A stretch of DNA of 21,298 bases from JAFGHJ01 sp964523975. Its GTDB lineage: Bacteria > Hydrothermota > UBA3072. A model generated the notes under the pieces. That model was not told the DNA's origin. It saw only the letters and a list, made by a program, of their open reading frames with translations, and made no database searches. Where the stretch lies: positions 1 to 21,298 of the forward strand of contig CAZGBM010000036.1 of the NCBI GenBank assembly GCA_964523975.1. The letters are read 5' to 3'. Position 1 is the first letter of the stretch, and every line of letters begins with the position of its first letter. This document shows, one piece after another, positions 16,009 to 21,298 of the stretch. The translations under genes and the position numbers were made by a program.

Positions 16009-16301
16009 TCTACCTCCTCGTCAACCATCTCTATGGCTTTAACCGGACACTGGCTTGCGCAAATCGCACAACCCTTACAATAATCCAGATTGAACCCCTT
16101 CATTTCTCCGTCTTTAACAATAATAGCCGAATCGGGACAATCAACCCAGCAAATCAAACAATTCGTACACTTATCCTTATCTACGACAGGTTTCTTCCCT
16201 TCTCTCCAATCTCCGGTTTTGAATTTTCTACTGGAACCGGGCTCATCGATAATTGCACCTATGGGAAGTTCTTTCCAGCTTTCTTTCTTCTTCGCCATCA
16301 T
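16005..16301 (-). CDS. porD: Pyruvate:ferredoxin oxidoreductase, delta (ferredoxin-type) subunit
   Basis: This is a 98-residue 2[4Fe-4S] ferredoxin-like subunit. Two cluster motifs, CTNCLICWVDCP and CKGCAICASQCP, provide eight cysteines that carry electrons from the ThDP site to ferredoxin. The N-terminal tail (WKELPIGAIIDEPGSSRKFK and GDWREGKKPVVDKDKC) is the usual PorD lead-in. It starts at an ATGATG; the first ATG overlaps the porG stop by 4 nt, the second would have slightly better spacing to the GGGAG ribosome site. Either changes the protein by one residue. Confidence 0.95.
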   Translation of the reverse strand: MMAKKKESWKELPIGAIIDEPGSSRKFKTGDWREGKKPVVDKDKCTNCLICWVDCPDSAIIVKDGEMKGFNLDYCKGCAICASQCPVKAIEMVDEEVE

Positions 16302-16888
16302 TTTTCTCCCTTAGTCTCTTTATATGCGGTTTCTATAGCTTTTATATTCTTTGTAACTATCTCTTCCGGCTTACCTCTGAATTTAATTTTCAGTTTATGC
16401 TCAATGCTTTTTAACATTTTATTATAATCTAAAATATCAGTAACTTTAGCCAGAGCTCCGAGCATCGGAGTATTTGGCTTGTTAAGTCCTATCATATCCA
16501 TCGCAATCTTCGAAGCGTCGACGGTATAAACCTTTATATTCGAATTAACTGATAATTTTTTTCTAATAACACCGGGAGAATCCGATGAATTCACTATAAG
16601 AATACCATTTTCTCCTAAACCTTCAAGAACATCTACCGTTTTAAGTAAAGTCGGGTCAAGAACCAATACAATCGCAGGATTCTCAATACCGCTGTGCAAC
16701 CTTATAGGATTATTACTCAAGCGGTTGAATGCCCTGACAGGTGCACCCGTTCTCTCAGGACCGTATTCGGGAAAAGCCTGAATATACATTCCAGTATCTA
16801 TGGCAGCTTCTCCAAAAAGCAATGCTGCTGTCTTAGCTCCCTGACCGCCTCTGCCGTGCCATCTAATCTCGATTAAATCCTTCGCCAT
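16298..16888 (-). CDS. porG: Pyruvate:ferredoxin oxidoreductase, gamma subunit
   Basis: The 196-residue gamma subunit belongs to the POR_N/gamma family that holds CoA. It begins KDLIEIRWHGRGGQGAKTAA, has the FPEYGPERTGAPVRAFNRLS motif, then VLVLDPTLLKTVDVLEGL and the GLNKPNTPMLGALAKVTDIL stretch. I chose ATG 16886-16888 because GGGAG lies 5 nt upstream; a TTG seven codons earlier is open but has no ribosome site and would collide with the promoter -10. It is the first gene of the porGDAB-mglBA operon. Confidence 0.94.
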   Translation of the reverse strand: MAKDLIEIRWHGRGGQGAKTAALLFGEAAIDTGMYIQAFPEYGPERTGAPVRAFNRLSNNPIRLHSGIENPAIVLVLDPTLLKTVDVLEGLGENGILIVNSSDSPGVIRKKLSVNSNIKVYTVDASKIAMDMIGLNKPNTPMLGALAKVTDILDYNKMLKSIEHKLKIKFRGKPEEIVTKNIKAIETAYKETKGEK

Positions 16889-16907
16889 TTTTTCTCCCTT
16901 TTTACTC

Positions 16908-16935
16908 AATCTATATAGTATTGGCTCAATGTCAA
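16908..16935 (-). promoter_or_regulatory. Promoter of the porGDAB-mglBA operon
   Basis: On the minus strand, TTGACA (16935-16930), a 16-nt spacer and TAGATT (16913-16908), a moderate -10. It lies between the thiE stop (16946) and the porG start, so por has its own transcription start, although read-through from thiE is possible. Confidence 0.6.
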
Positions 16936-16945
16936 GGGATTTTTT

Positions 16946-17596
16946 CTACACTTTCAGCAAAAAATTGACCTTTTTTACTCTTTCGCTGGTATTTTTTTGA
17001 AAAGCCCTTAACATCGCGACATTTCTACAACCGATTTCGATAAGCCCGTCAAGATTTTCAAGATTTAGTCCCCCTATTGCCACGATGGGAATACTTACAT
17101 TTTCAATCACTTTTTTGACTACCGAAAGTCCAATAGGACTATAATTTACTTTTGTAGGAGTAGCAAAAACAGGTCCAATTCCAATATAATCGGCTCCGGA
17201 CTTTTCTTCTTCGGTTGCCTGAGTTAACGAATGCGTAGAAATCCCAATAATAAAATCATCAGGAACCATTTGTCTTGCTCTTTGAAGCGGAACATCATCT
17301 TGACCGAGATGAACTCCATCCGCTCCGGACAACAGTGCAATATCAATAAAATCGTTAACAATAAATAAAGAATTAAAGTTTTTTGTAATCTCTCTTATTC
17401 TATCGGCAAGTTTTAGCATATCCTTTCTGGAAGAACTTTTATCTCTATATTGAATAATACGAGCTCCACCCTCACATGCCTCACGAGCAACTTTTATATG
17501 GTCTCCGCTCGTTATTACATAAGCGCCAAAAGCAGAATTTATTTTCTGTTTTACCGTTAGTCGACTTTTTGCTTTTTTTGCAAAAAAATATCTCAT
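16946..17596 (-). CDS. thiE: Thiamine-phosphate synthase ThiE
   Basis: ThiE joins hydroxymethylpyrimidine diphosphate to thiazole phosphate, giving thiamine monophosphate. The TIM-barrel motifs are complete: GAYVITSG, ARIIQYRDKSSSRKDML (the YRxK pocket), LFIVNDFIDIALLSGADGVH, LGQDDVP, IIGISTHS, ADYIGIGPVFATPTK and PIVAIGGLNLEN. I chose ATG 17594-17596 (216 residues; AAGGA 11 nt upstream). A TTG eleven codons further up lies inside the intergenic repeat. Even so, about 20 basic residues (RYFFAKKAKSRLTVKQK) precede the barrel, more than usual. thi4 lies upstream across a repeat, and por, a user of the cofactor, lies downstream. Confidence 0.94.
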   Translation of the reverse strand: MRYFFAKKAKSRLTVKQKINSAFGAYVITSGDHIKVAREACEGGARIIQYRDKSSSRKDMLKLADRIREITKNFNSLFIVNDFIDIALLSGADGVHLGQDDVPLQRARQMVPDDFIIGISTHSLTQATEEEKSGADYIGIGPVFATPTKVNYSPIGLSVVKKVIENVSIPIVAIGGLNLENLDGLIEIGCRNVAMLRAFQKNTSERVKKVNFLLKV

Positions 17597-17614
17597 TTGA
17601 TTTTGTTTTCCTTG

Positions 17615-17908
17615 GAAATTAAATATCAAAAATTAAAAAGCAAAATGACAATTTAAAATGCAAAATAAACTCTTTCTTACAACAAAATATTTAACCGGAA
17701 AAAATACGGATTTTCTATTACCCCCCAACAACCCATTTTTTGTAACAACAAATAGCACAAATATCACAAATATTTTTTGTTTTTAACTCGAAACACAAAA
17801 CTATATTTAATATTCGTGTTATTCGTGTGATTCGTTGTTTCTCTGTTTTTTTTATTCATTTTTGAACTTTGATTTGTATTTTTCCATTTTGATATTTGAT
17901 TTTTACAT
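17615..17908 (+). repeat. Near-complete dispersed intergenic repeat (R6)
   Basis: This fills the gap between thi4 and thiE. It opens with AAATTAAATATCAAAAATTA, then AAAAGCAAAATGACAATTTA. It contains the inner pair AACAACAAATAGCACAAATA (17745-17764) and TATTCGTGTTATTCGTGTGA with TTCGTTGTT (17811-17839), and closes with TCCATTTTGATATTTGATTT plus TTACATT. The first 31 nt equal 565-595, and most of the element is the reverse complement of 12411-12740. If thi4 and thiE are co-transcribed, the element forms a large hairpin in the spacer RNA. Confidence 0.85.
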
Positions 17909-17919
17909 TATAGCAGTTA

Positions 17920-18711
17920 TCATTTTCCCAATTTTTCGGAAATAATTCCGGCAACTTTCTCTCCCGAGCGCAGCATCCCTCCGAAAATAGGACCCATCCG
18001 CGGAGCTCCCATCACGGCATTTGCTGCCATACCGACTACAAACAAACCGGGAAAAACTTCCGAAGTACTTTCCACGGTCAATTCCTCCCCCCTATCCGCC
18101 CACATGGACATTTCACCGATAACCTTTCCCGTACTTGTTTTCAAAACAGCGTCTATTTTTCCGGAAACAATCGAACAAACTTCCGCCGGATGACCCGTTC
18201 CGTCAACAACATATTTAGCTCTTACTGTCAAAGGGTCTACATGAAGCTTCATGTGTTCAATCGGAGACCACTGCAAAACAAGACCATTCACTCTTTTATT
18301 TCCCTTCTCTTCTCTGAACATCACATCTACGACTTTAATCAGATTGAATATTTTCACTCCGGATTTCACACATTTCGATATCAAAGTAGAAGCAAGTTCA
18401 ACGCTATCTACAGTATAGTACCCTTTCTTTTTTTCCTCATACTCCACACCTATTTTATCCAGGAGATGCAAAGCCTTATCCTGAACAACCACTTCATTGA
18501 ACATCATACCCCCACCCCAGACACCACCACCGGGAGCAAGCTTGGATTCAAAAACGGCTGTCTTAATTTTCTTCTCGCCTAAAAGTATTCCCGCTATCAA
18601 ATTGGAAGGACCTGCCCCGACAAGAGCCACATCCAATTCCAAAGAATCGAGTAATTTTTTATAATAGTTATCGATAATCGCTCTCGATATTTCTATATCG
18701 TCAAGCTCCAT
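17920..18711 (-). CDS. thi4: Thi4-type thiazole synthase
   Basis: This 263-residue flavoprotein-fold enzyme of the Thi4 family makes the thiazole half of thiamine from NAD and glycine. The dinucleotide-binding start is VALVGAGPSNLIAGILLG, with the characteristic APGGGVWGGGMMFNEVVVQD and a closing VFPGLFVVGMAANAVMGAPR then MGPIFGGMLRSG. Eukaryotic Thi4 gives up a cysteine sulfur and dies after one turnover, while many prokaryotic members use free sulfide. The relevant loop here reads GTGHPAEVCSIVSGK; there is a Cys, but whether it occupies the donor position needs an alignment. AAGGAGG lies just upstream of the ATG. No ThiG/ThiH/ThiS genes are nearby, fitting the Thi4 route. Confidence 0.92.
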   Translation of the reverse strand: MELDDIEISRAIIDNYYKKLLDSLELDVALVGAGPSNLIAGILLGEKKIKTAVFESKLAPGGGVWGGGMMFNEVVVQDKALHLLDKIGVEYEEKKKGYYTVDSVELASTLISKCVKSGVKIFNLIKVVDVMFREEKGNKRVNGLVLQWSPIEHMKLHVDPLTVRAKYVVDGTGHPAEVCSIVSGKIDAVLKTSTGKVIGEMSMWADRGEELTVESTSEVFPGLFVVGMAANAVMGAPRMGPIFGGMLRSGEKVAGIISEKLGK

Positions 18712-18748
18712 TCATCCTCCTTTTATGTTAAAACCATAAGAATATAGC

Positions 18749-18764
18749 TGTCAACTATTTGACA
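18749..18764. promoter_or_regulatory. Perfect dyad (operator candidate) upstream of thi4
   Basis: TGTCAACTATTTGACA is a 6-4-6 perfect inverted repeat, TGTCAA-N4-TTGACA. It lies about 15 nt downstream of the thi4 -10, in the early transcribed leader, a position suited to a repressor. The right half could alternatively be part of a second promoter. No regulator gene is in the window. Confidence 0.45.
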
Positions 18765-18779
18765 ATTATGCCGTTACTG

Positions 18780-18807
18780 ATATTAAAACAATAAATTGAT
18801 TTGTCAA
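18780..18807 (-). promoter_or_regulatory. Sigma70-type promoter for thi4
   Basis: On the minus strand, TTGACA (18807-18802), a 16-nt spacer and TAATAT (18785-18780), about 68 nt upstream of the start codon. No TPP-riboswitch core (CTGAGA or the long pyrophosphate-helix consensus) was found in the leader. Confidence 0.72.
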
Positions 18808-18837
18808 GATAATAACCCCACACAACCCCTAAAGCAA

Positions 18838-18965
18838 CTACAGATTTCACAGATTAACACAAGATTAATATCTCACACAAAGCCCACAAAGGACACAAAG
18901 TTTATTTTTTTTGTTACTAATTTACTGATCCACTAATTCACCAATTCACTGATTCGAAGAATCTG
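18838..18965 (+). repeat. CACAAAG-type and ACTAATTCAC-type intergenic repeats
   Basis: The 18712-19033 gap holds ACAGATTTCACAGATTAACA, then 18867-18910 (ATCTCACACAAAGCCCACAA and on), which is identical over 44 nt to 20604-20647. A tandem-like ACTAATTTACTGATCCACTA/ATTCACCAATTCACTGATTC run follows. There is no ORF. Related units recur in 20574-20960. Confidence 0.75.
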
Positions 18966-19033
18966 TGAAGGAACAACAAATTCTAATTCAAGCAGTCGGC
19001 TTTTGAACCATAGTTTAGACCCAATATAAAAAA

Positions 19034-19738
19034 TCATCTCCACAATCTCGATGTTTTGGGGTCGGACCTTAAACTCGTAAATGAGTCACCTGCAATTATC
19101 ACATGGTCGTCAACATCTATTCCCATGATTTTTCCGGCTTCGATTAGTCGTTCGGTTAACCTTATATCACCATCGCTCGGAGATGGATCGCCTGAAGGGT
19201 GATTGTGAATAAGGATTATCGAAGCAGCAGAGTTCTGTATGGCAGATTTAAAAATCTCTCTCGGATGAGCAATACTACTGTCCAGAATACCTGTTGATAT
19301 ATTATCTATACTGATAAGTTTCTTACGCGTATTCAAAGACAATATTTTAAAATGTTCTTTCTTTTTGTTTCCCATATCATTTTTGAGCAACTCAAATACA
19401 TCTTTCGGTGTTGTAATCTGATAGTCATATTTATTATGTTTACTTAAAGCCTTTTCTCCCAATTTCAAAGCAGCTTTCAGTTTACAGGCGGTCGCGAAGC
19501 CAATTCCGTCGACTTCCTGCAATTCCTCGACCGACGCTTCTTTCATTTTGGCAAGATTTCCGAATTTTGCCAGCAAATTTTGAGAAACAGACAAAACACT
19601 CTTTCCTTTCCTGCCTTTTTCGATAACTAAGGCTAAAAGTTCCTGAATGGAGAGATTATCAACCCCAACTTTTTTTAATCGTTCCCTCGGTCTATCTTCC
19701 TGCGGTAAATCGCGGAGGGTAAAATATTTATCACACAT
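19034..19738 (-). CDS. radC: RadC family JAB/MPN-domain protein
   Basis: This 234-residue RadC/UPF0758 protein has an N-terminal helix-hairpin-helix part (about 18-95: RERLKKVGVDNLSIQELLAL, then ASVEELQEVDGIGFATACKL) and a C-terminal JAMM metalloprotease-like domain. The metal site is HNHPSGDPSPSDGD (His178, His180, Asp191), preceded by FKILSLNTRKKLISID and SIAHPREIFKSAI. The start has an AAGGAG ribosome site 9 nt upstream. Despite the name, a DNA-repair role is not established for the family; JAMM-type catalytic residues are all present here. It lies alone downstream of the toxin-antitoxin pair on the same strand. Confidence 0.95.
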   Translation of the reverse strand: MCDKYFTLRDLPQEDRPRERLKKVGVDNLSIQELLALVIEKGRKGKSVLSVSQNLLAKFGNLAKMKEASVEELQEVDGIGFATACKLKAALKLGEKALSKHNKYDYQITTPKDVFELLKNDMGNKKKEHFKILSLNTRKKLISIDNISTGILDSSIAHPREIFKSAIQNSAASIILIHNHPSGDPSPSDGDIRLTERLIEAGKIMGIDVDDHVIIAGDSFTSLRSDPKTSRLWR

Positions 19739-19772
19739 ATTTTAAACTCCTTTTGGGTATCGTTCCGCTTCT

Positions 19773-19791
19773 AATACTTAGTATTATTATA
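19773..19791 (-). promoter_or_regulatory. -10 box with adjoining dyad upstream of radC
   Basis: A perfect TATAAT on the minus strand (19791-19786) abuts the palindrome AATACT-T-AGTATT (19773-19785), which would cover the transcription start. No good -35 is visible 16-18 nt upstream, so an activated or alternatively regulated promoter is possible. This is weak evidence. Confidence 0.35.
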
Positions 19792-19842
19792 GTATTGTGG
19801 AAAAGATTTAAAACCGAAAGAGACGGAATGACGTAACTTTTA

Positions 19843-20295
19843 TTATTTAAAACGTTTAATCTTGGCAAGAAGAGCATCTGGCAAATAAAAACCTTTCTCT
19901 TTTAATTCCGTTGCCTTCTCATAAGCAGATTTAATCAAACCTGCTTTCTCCGCCTTAAGCAGGATACCGATTGTCCCAGTCACTTTAATATCAAGTTCTT
20001 CAGCAACATTCCTTGCAGTTAAATCGTCGATTATAGCAGTATATTTATTCCTAAAAGCAAAAGTGATAACTTCCGCTTCCCCCCTACCAAGATTCAACCT
20101 CTGTTCAAGAAGTTTTAAAATAGGTTCCTTAACCTTCCTAACTTTTACGCATTTTAATTTTATCTTTCCGAACTCGTCAAGAACTCCTTGAGTTATAATA
20201 ACCTCCTGATATAAATCACAAAGAATATCAACAATTCCAAGATTCTCTAAAGCTATCAGACAAGAAGTATCTACAACTACTTTATCTTTAGGCAT
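19843..20295 (-). CDS. PIN-domain ribonuclease toxin, DUF3368-like
   Basis: This 150-residue PIN-fold nuclease is the likely toxin of a type II toxin-antitoxin pair. The acidic metal ligands are visible as VVVDTSCLIAL (Asp near residue 9), LGRGEAEVITFA (Glu) and AIIDDLTARNVAEEL (Asp), followed by VTGTIGILLKAEKAGLI, a sequence typical of the DUF3368 subgroup. It ends with LPDALLAKIKRF. The start overlaps the antitoxin gene by 8 nt. PIN toxins cut specific RNAs, but the target of this one cannot be told. All catalytic acids seem intact. Confidence 0.88.
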   Translation of the reverse strand: MPKDKVVVDTSCLIALENLGIVDILCDLYQEVIITQGVLDEFGKIKLKCVKVRKVKEPILKLLEQRLNLGRGEAEVITFAFRNKYTAIIDDLTARNVAEELDIKVTGTIGILLKAEKAGLIKSAYEKATELKEKGFYLPDALLAKIKRFK

Positions 20296-20509
20296 TACTG
20301 GTTTCTTCTTTAAGGTCTATATCCTCGTATCTTATCGGAGAAACCCCTTTATGAAGGAGAATTTCTGCGAAAGCTCTCTCAGAATAACCGGCTATTTCAG
20401 AAGCCTTGCCCAGAGAGACTATCCCATCCTCAAAAAGTTTGGTAGCCAGAAGAGTTTTTATCTCTTCTTCTTTCAGGTCAACTTCCGGTATTTCAAACTT
20501 TAAACTCAT
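20288..20509 (-). CDS. UPF0175-type antitoxin
   Basis: This 73-residue protein of the UPF0175 family is commonly paired with DUF3368 PIN toxins. It begins SLKFEIPEVDLKEEEIKTLL, then a helix-turn-helix-like region (LGKASEIAGYSERAFAEILL) and the HKGVSPIRYEDIDL strand. I chose ATG 20507-20509 because AAGGAG is 5 nt upstream; a possible start 63 nt earlier would add residues that cover the promoter region. It overlaps the toxin by 8 nt, as expected for coupled synthesis. The helix-turn-helix-like part probably binds the operon's own promoter. Confidence 0.85.
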   Translation of the reverse strand: MSLKFEIPEVDLKEEEIKTLLATKLFEDGIVSLGKASEIAGYSERAFAEILLHKGVSPIRYEDIDLKEETSNA

Positions 20510-20528
20510 AGAATCTCCTTTTGTATAA

Positions 20529-20556
20529 AATTTACCGAAGATACAGTAAAAGTCAA
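20529..20556 (-). promoter_or_regulatory. Promoter of the UPF0175/PIN operon
   Basis: On the minus strand, TTGACT (20556-20551), a 16-nt spacer and TAAATT (20534-20529), about 20 nt before the antitoxin ATG. Confidence 0.5.
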
Positions 20557-20573
20557 GGAGGCGCAACCACAAG

Positions 20574-20960
20574 ATTACATAAGATTAACTCAAGATTAAA
20601 AAAAATATCTCACACAAAGCCCACAAAGGACACAAAGTTTATTTTTTCTTTTTTAAGCCAACAGCTAAAAGCGAAAGGCAAATAGCTTAGTTCGACCACA
20701 GAGAACACAGAGAAATAAACAAAAAAACACAGAGAGCACTGAGAATCATTTTGAGTTTAAAAAAAACAAAAATAAATATCTCACACAAAGTCACAAAGAA
20801 CACAAAGTTTGTTTTCTTTCAAAACCCACCAACACACCCACCCACTAACCCACTAACTATAATAAAAATTGCCACGGATGAACAGAGATAAAAAATTTAA
20901 TTTGTGGGTCTAAACGCACCAACTATATCAGACAGGATTAACAAGATTTACAGGATTTTT
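20574..20960 (+). repeat. Cluster of CACAAAG, CACAGAGAACACAG and GATTAACAAGATTT repeats
   Basis: The gap from 20510 to 21267 is mostly repeat. It contains AAGATTACATAAGATTAACT and the exact 44-nt copy 20604-20647. A CCACAGAGAACACAGAGAAA run follows near 20697, and a third CACACAAAGTCACAAAGAAC copy at about 20775-20815. Next come a CCCACCCACTAACCCACTAA run and finally ACAGGATTAACAAGATTTAC plus AGGATTTTT near 20930-20960. All are short spaced units without coding potential. The segment 20961-21267 holds a dyad, a promoter and two copies of GTCAAGGGATAT. Confidence 0.7.
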
Positions 20961-20981
20961 TTTGTTTTTCGATTTGTCAAA

Positions 20982-20996
20982 GGTCGAAATTCGACC
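20982..20996. other. Perfect palindrome GGTCGAA-A-TTCGACC
   Basis: A 7-1-7 perfect dyad lies about 180 nt upstream of the -35 of the last gene. It could be a regulator site or a small hairpin. It has no T-run after it, so a terminator is unlikely. Confidence 0.4.
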
Positions 20997-21175
20997 CCAG
21001 AAACACAATAGTCAAGGGATATTTTTAGTACGTGTAGGGGCCTGGTCTTGATTTTTGAATTCTATTTATAAGTACAGAAAGAATTGTGAATCCTAAGTCA
21101 AGGGATATCTTAGATATTCATAGTCTTTAGTCGCCAGGGCGTGTTGCCGAAACAGAAAAAAACATAGAAAAAGGG

Positions 21176-21203
21176 TTCACATTTCTGCTTTTTAATGTAT
21201 ATT
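21176..21203 (+). promoter_or_regulatory. Promoter for the gene starting at 21268
   Basis: TTCACA (21176-21181), a 16-nt spacer and TATATT (21198-21203), each one mismatch from consensus. The start codon is 65 nt downstream. Confidence 0.5.
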
Positions 21204-21267
21204 TATCATTGAGAATCAAGTAAATATAAGTATTTCCGATGAAAAATATATATTAAGGAGGTAGCTT

Positions 21268-21298
21268 ATGATGGGTGAAAAAGAGAGTGATAATAGTA
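21268..21298 (+). CDS. Start of an unidentified gene, cut by the window edge
   Basis: The ATGATG at 21268-21273 is preceded by AAGGAGG (21255-21261) at 6-nt spacing, a strong ribosome site, and by a promoter 65 nt away. Only MMGEKESDNS and one further base are visible, which is too little to name the product. Confidence 0.6.
   Translation, partial: MMGEKESDNS

Noticed and set aside
15649..16427. Overlapping plus-strand ORFs of 144 and 154 codons antisense to porA, porD and porG
   Set aside because: The minus-strand genes have full family signatures; the antisense frames show no motifs or ribosome sites.
16889..16909. TTG 16909 as the porG start
   Set aside because: It overlaps the promoter -10 and lacks a ribosome site, while ATG 16888 has GGGAG at 5 nt.
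18190..18582. Plus-strand 130-codon ORF opposite thi4
   Set aside because: Shadow of a well-supported Thi4 gene.
18712..18840. TPP riboswitch upstream of thi4 (and of thiE, 17597-17919)
   Set aside because: The conserved CTGAGA and the pyrophosphate-sensor consensus were not found; only a dyad and repeats are visible.
565..21000. CRISPR array as explanation of the intergenic repeats
   Set aside because: Copies are kilobases apart, vary in length and lack regular spacers; no cas genes are present.
1..21298. tRNA, rRNA, insertion-sequence or prophage genes
   Set aside because: No cloverleaf with a GTTCRA-type arm, rRNA core sequence, transposase or phage protein was recognised by eye in either strand.

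Overview
The window is a bacterial chromosome segment, low in GC and mostly housekeeping. It has no transposase, phage gene, CRISPR array, rRNA or tRNA that I can see. The gene set suggests an anaerobe with a two-membrane envelope: a ferredoxin-linked pyruvate oxidoreductase, a radical SAM enzyme, an archaeal-type Thi4 thiazole synthase, a DUF1573 lipoprotein, an outer-membrane-like TPR protein, and remnants of C-terminal secretion sorting domains of the kind common in the FCB group and nearby candidate phyla. A WOR-3/TA06-like or other FCB-related candidate lineage would fit, but this is an inference from gene content and repeat style, not a demonstrated placement.

Layout. Positions 1-563 hold the 3' end of priA (+). 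A large DUF1573/TPR/thioredoxin-fold lipoprotein (783-2726, -) follows, then a 70-residue arginine-rich repeat protein (3230-3442, +), an SPL-type radical SAM protein (3595-4383, +), the nucleoid protein HU (4605-4880, +) and thiL (to 5782, +). The thiL reading frame runs into hup with no conventional start codon. A tightly overlapping minus-strand operon reads from 10192 down to 6045: OMP/TPR protein, purM, ybbR-like, tsaD. Positions 10193-11095 carry two decayed sorting-domain fragments and a mosaic repeat. purB (11096-12385, +) has its own strong promoter.

The second half is entirely minus strand until the last gene. A six-gene operon porG-porD-porA-porB-mglB-mglA (16888 to 12821) couples a four-subunit pyruvate-type ferredoxin oxidoreductase to a Ras-like GTPase and its roadblock partner. 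Upstream come thiE (16946-17596), thi4 (17920-18711), radC (19034-19738) and a UPF0175/PIN toxin-antitoxin pair (19843-20509). A new plus-strand gene begins at 21268 and leaves the window. Thi4, ThiE and ThiL cover thiazole formation, coupling and the last phosphorylation of thiamine diphosphate, which is the cofactor of the Por beta subunit encoded nearby.

The most striking non-genic content is a family of dispersed, hairpin-prone intergenic repeats. They begin and end with versions of AAATTAAATATCAAAA and carry an inner inverted module (AACAACAAATAGCACAAAT and its complement). Near-complete copies lie at about 2809-3136, 12391-12740 (inverted) and 17615-17908, with partial ones at 565-775, 5806-6044 and 10645-10922. 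A second CACAAAG-type family lies at 18838-18965 and 20574-20960, including an exact 44-nt direct repeat. Most recognisable promoters have a TTGACA-like -35 and a 16-nt spacer.
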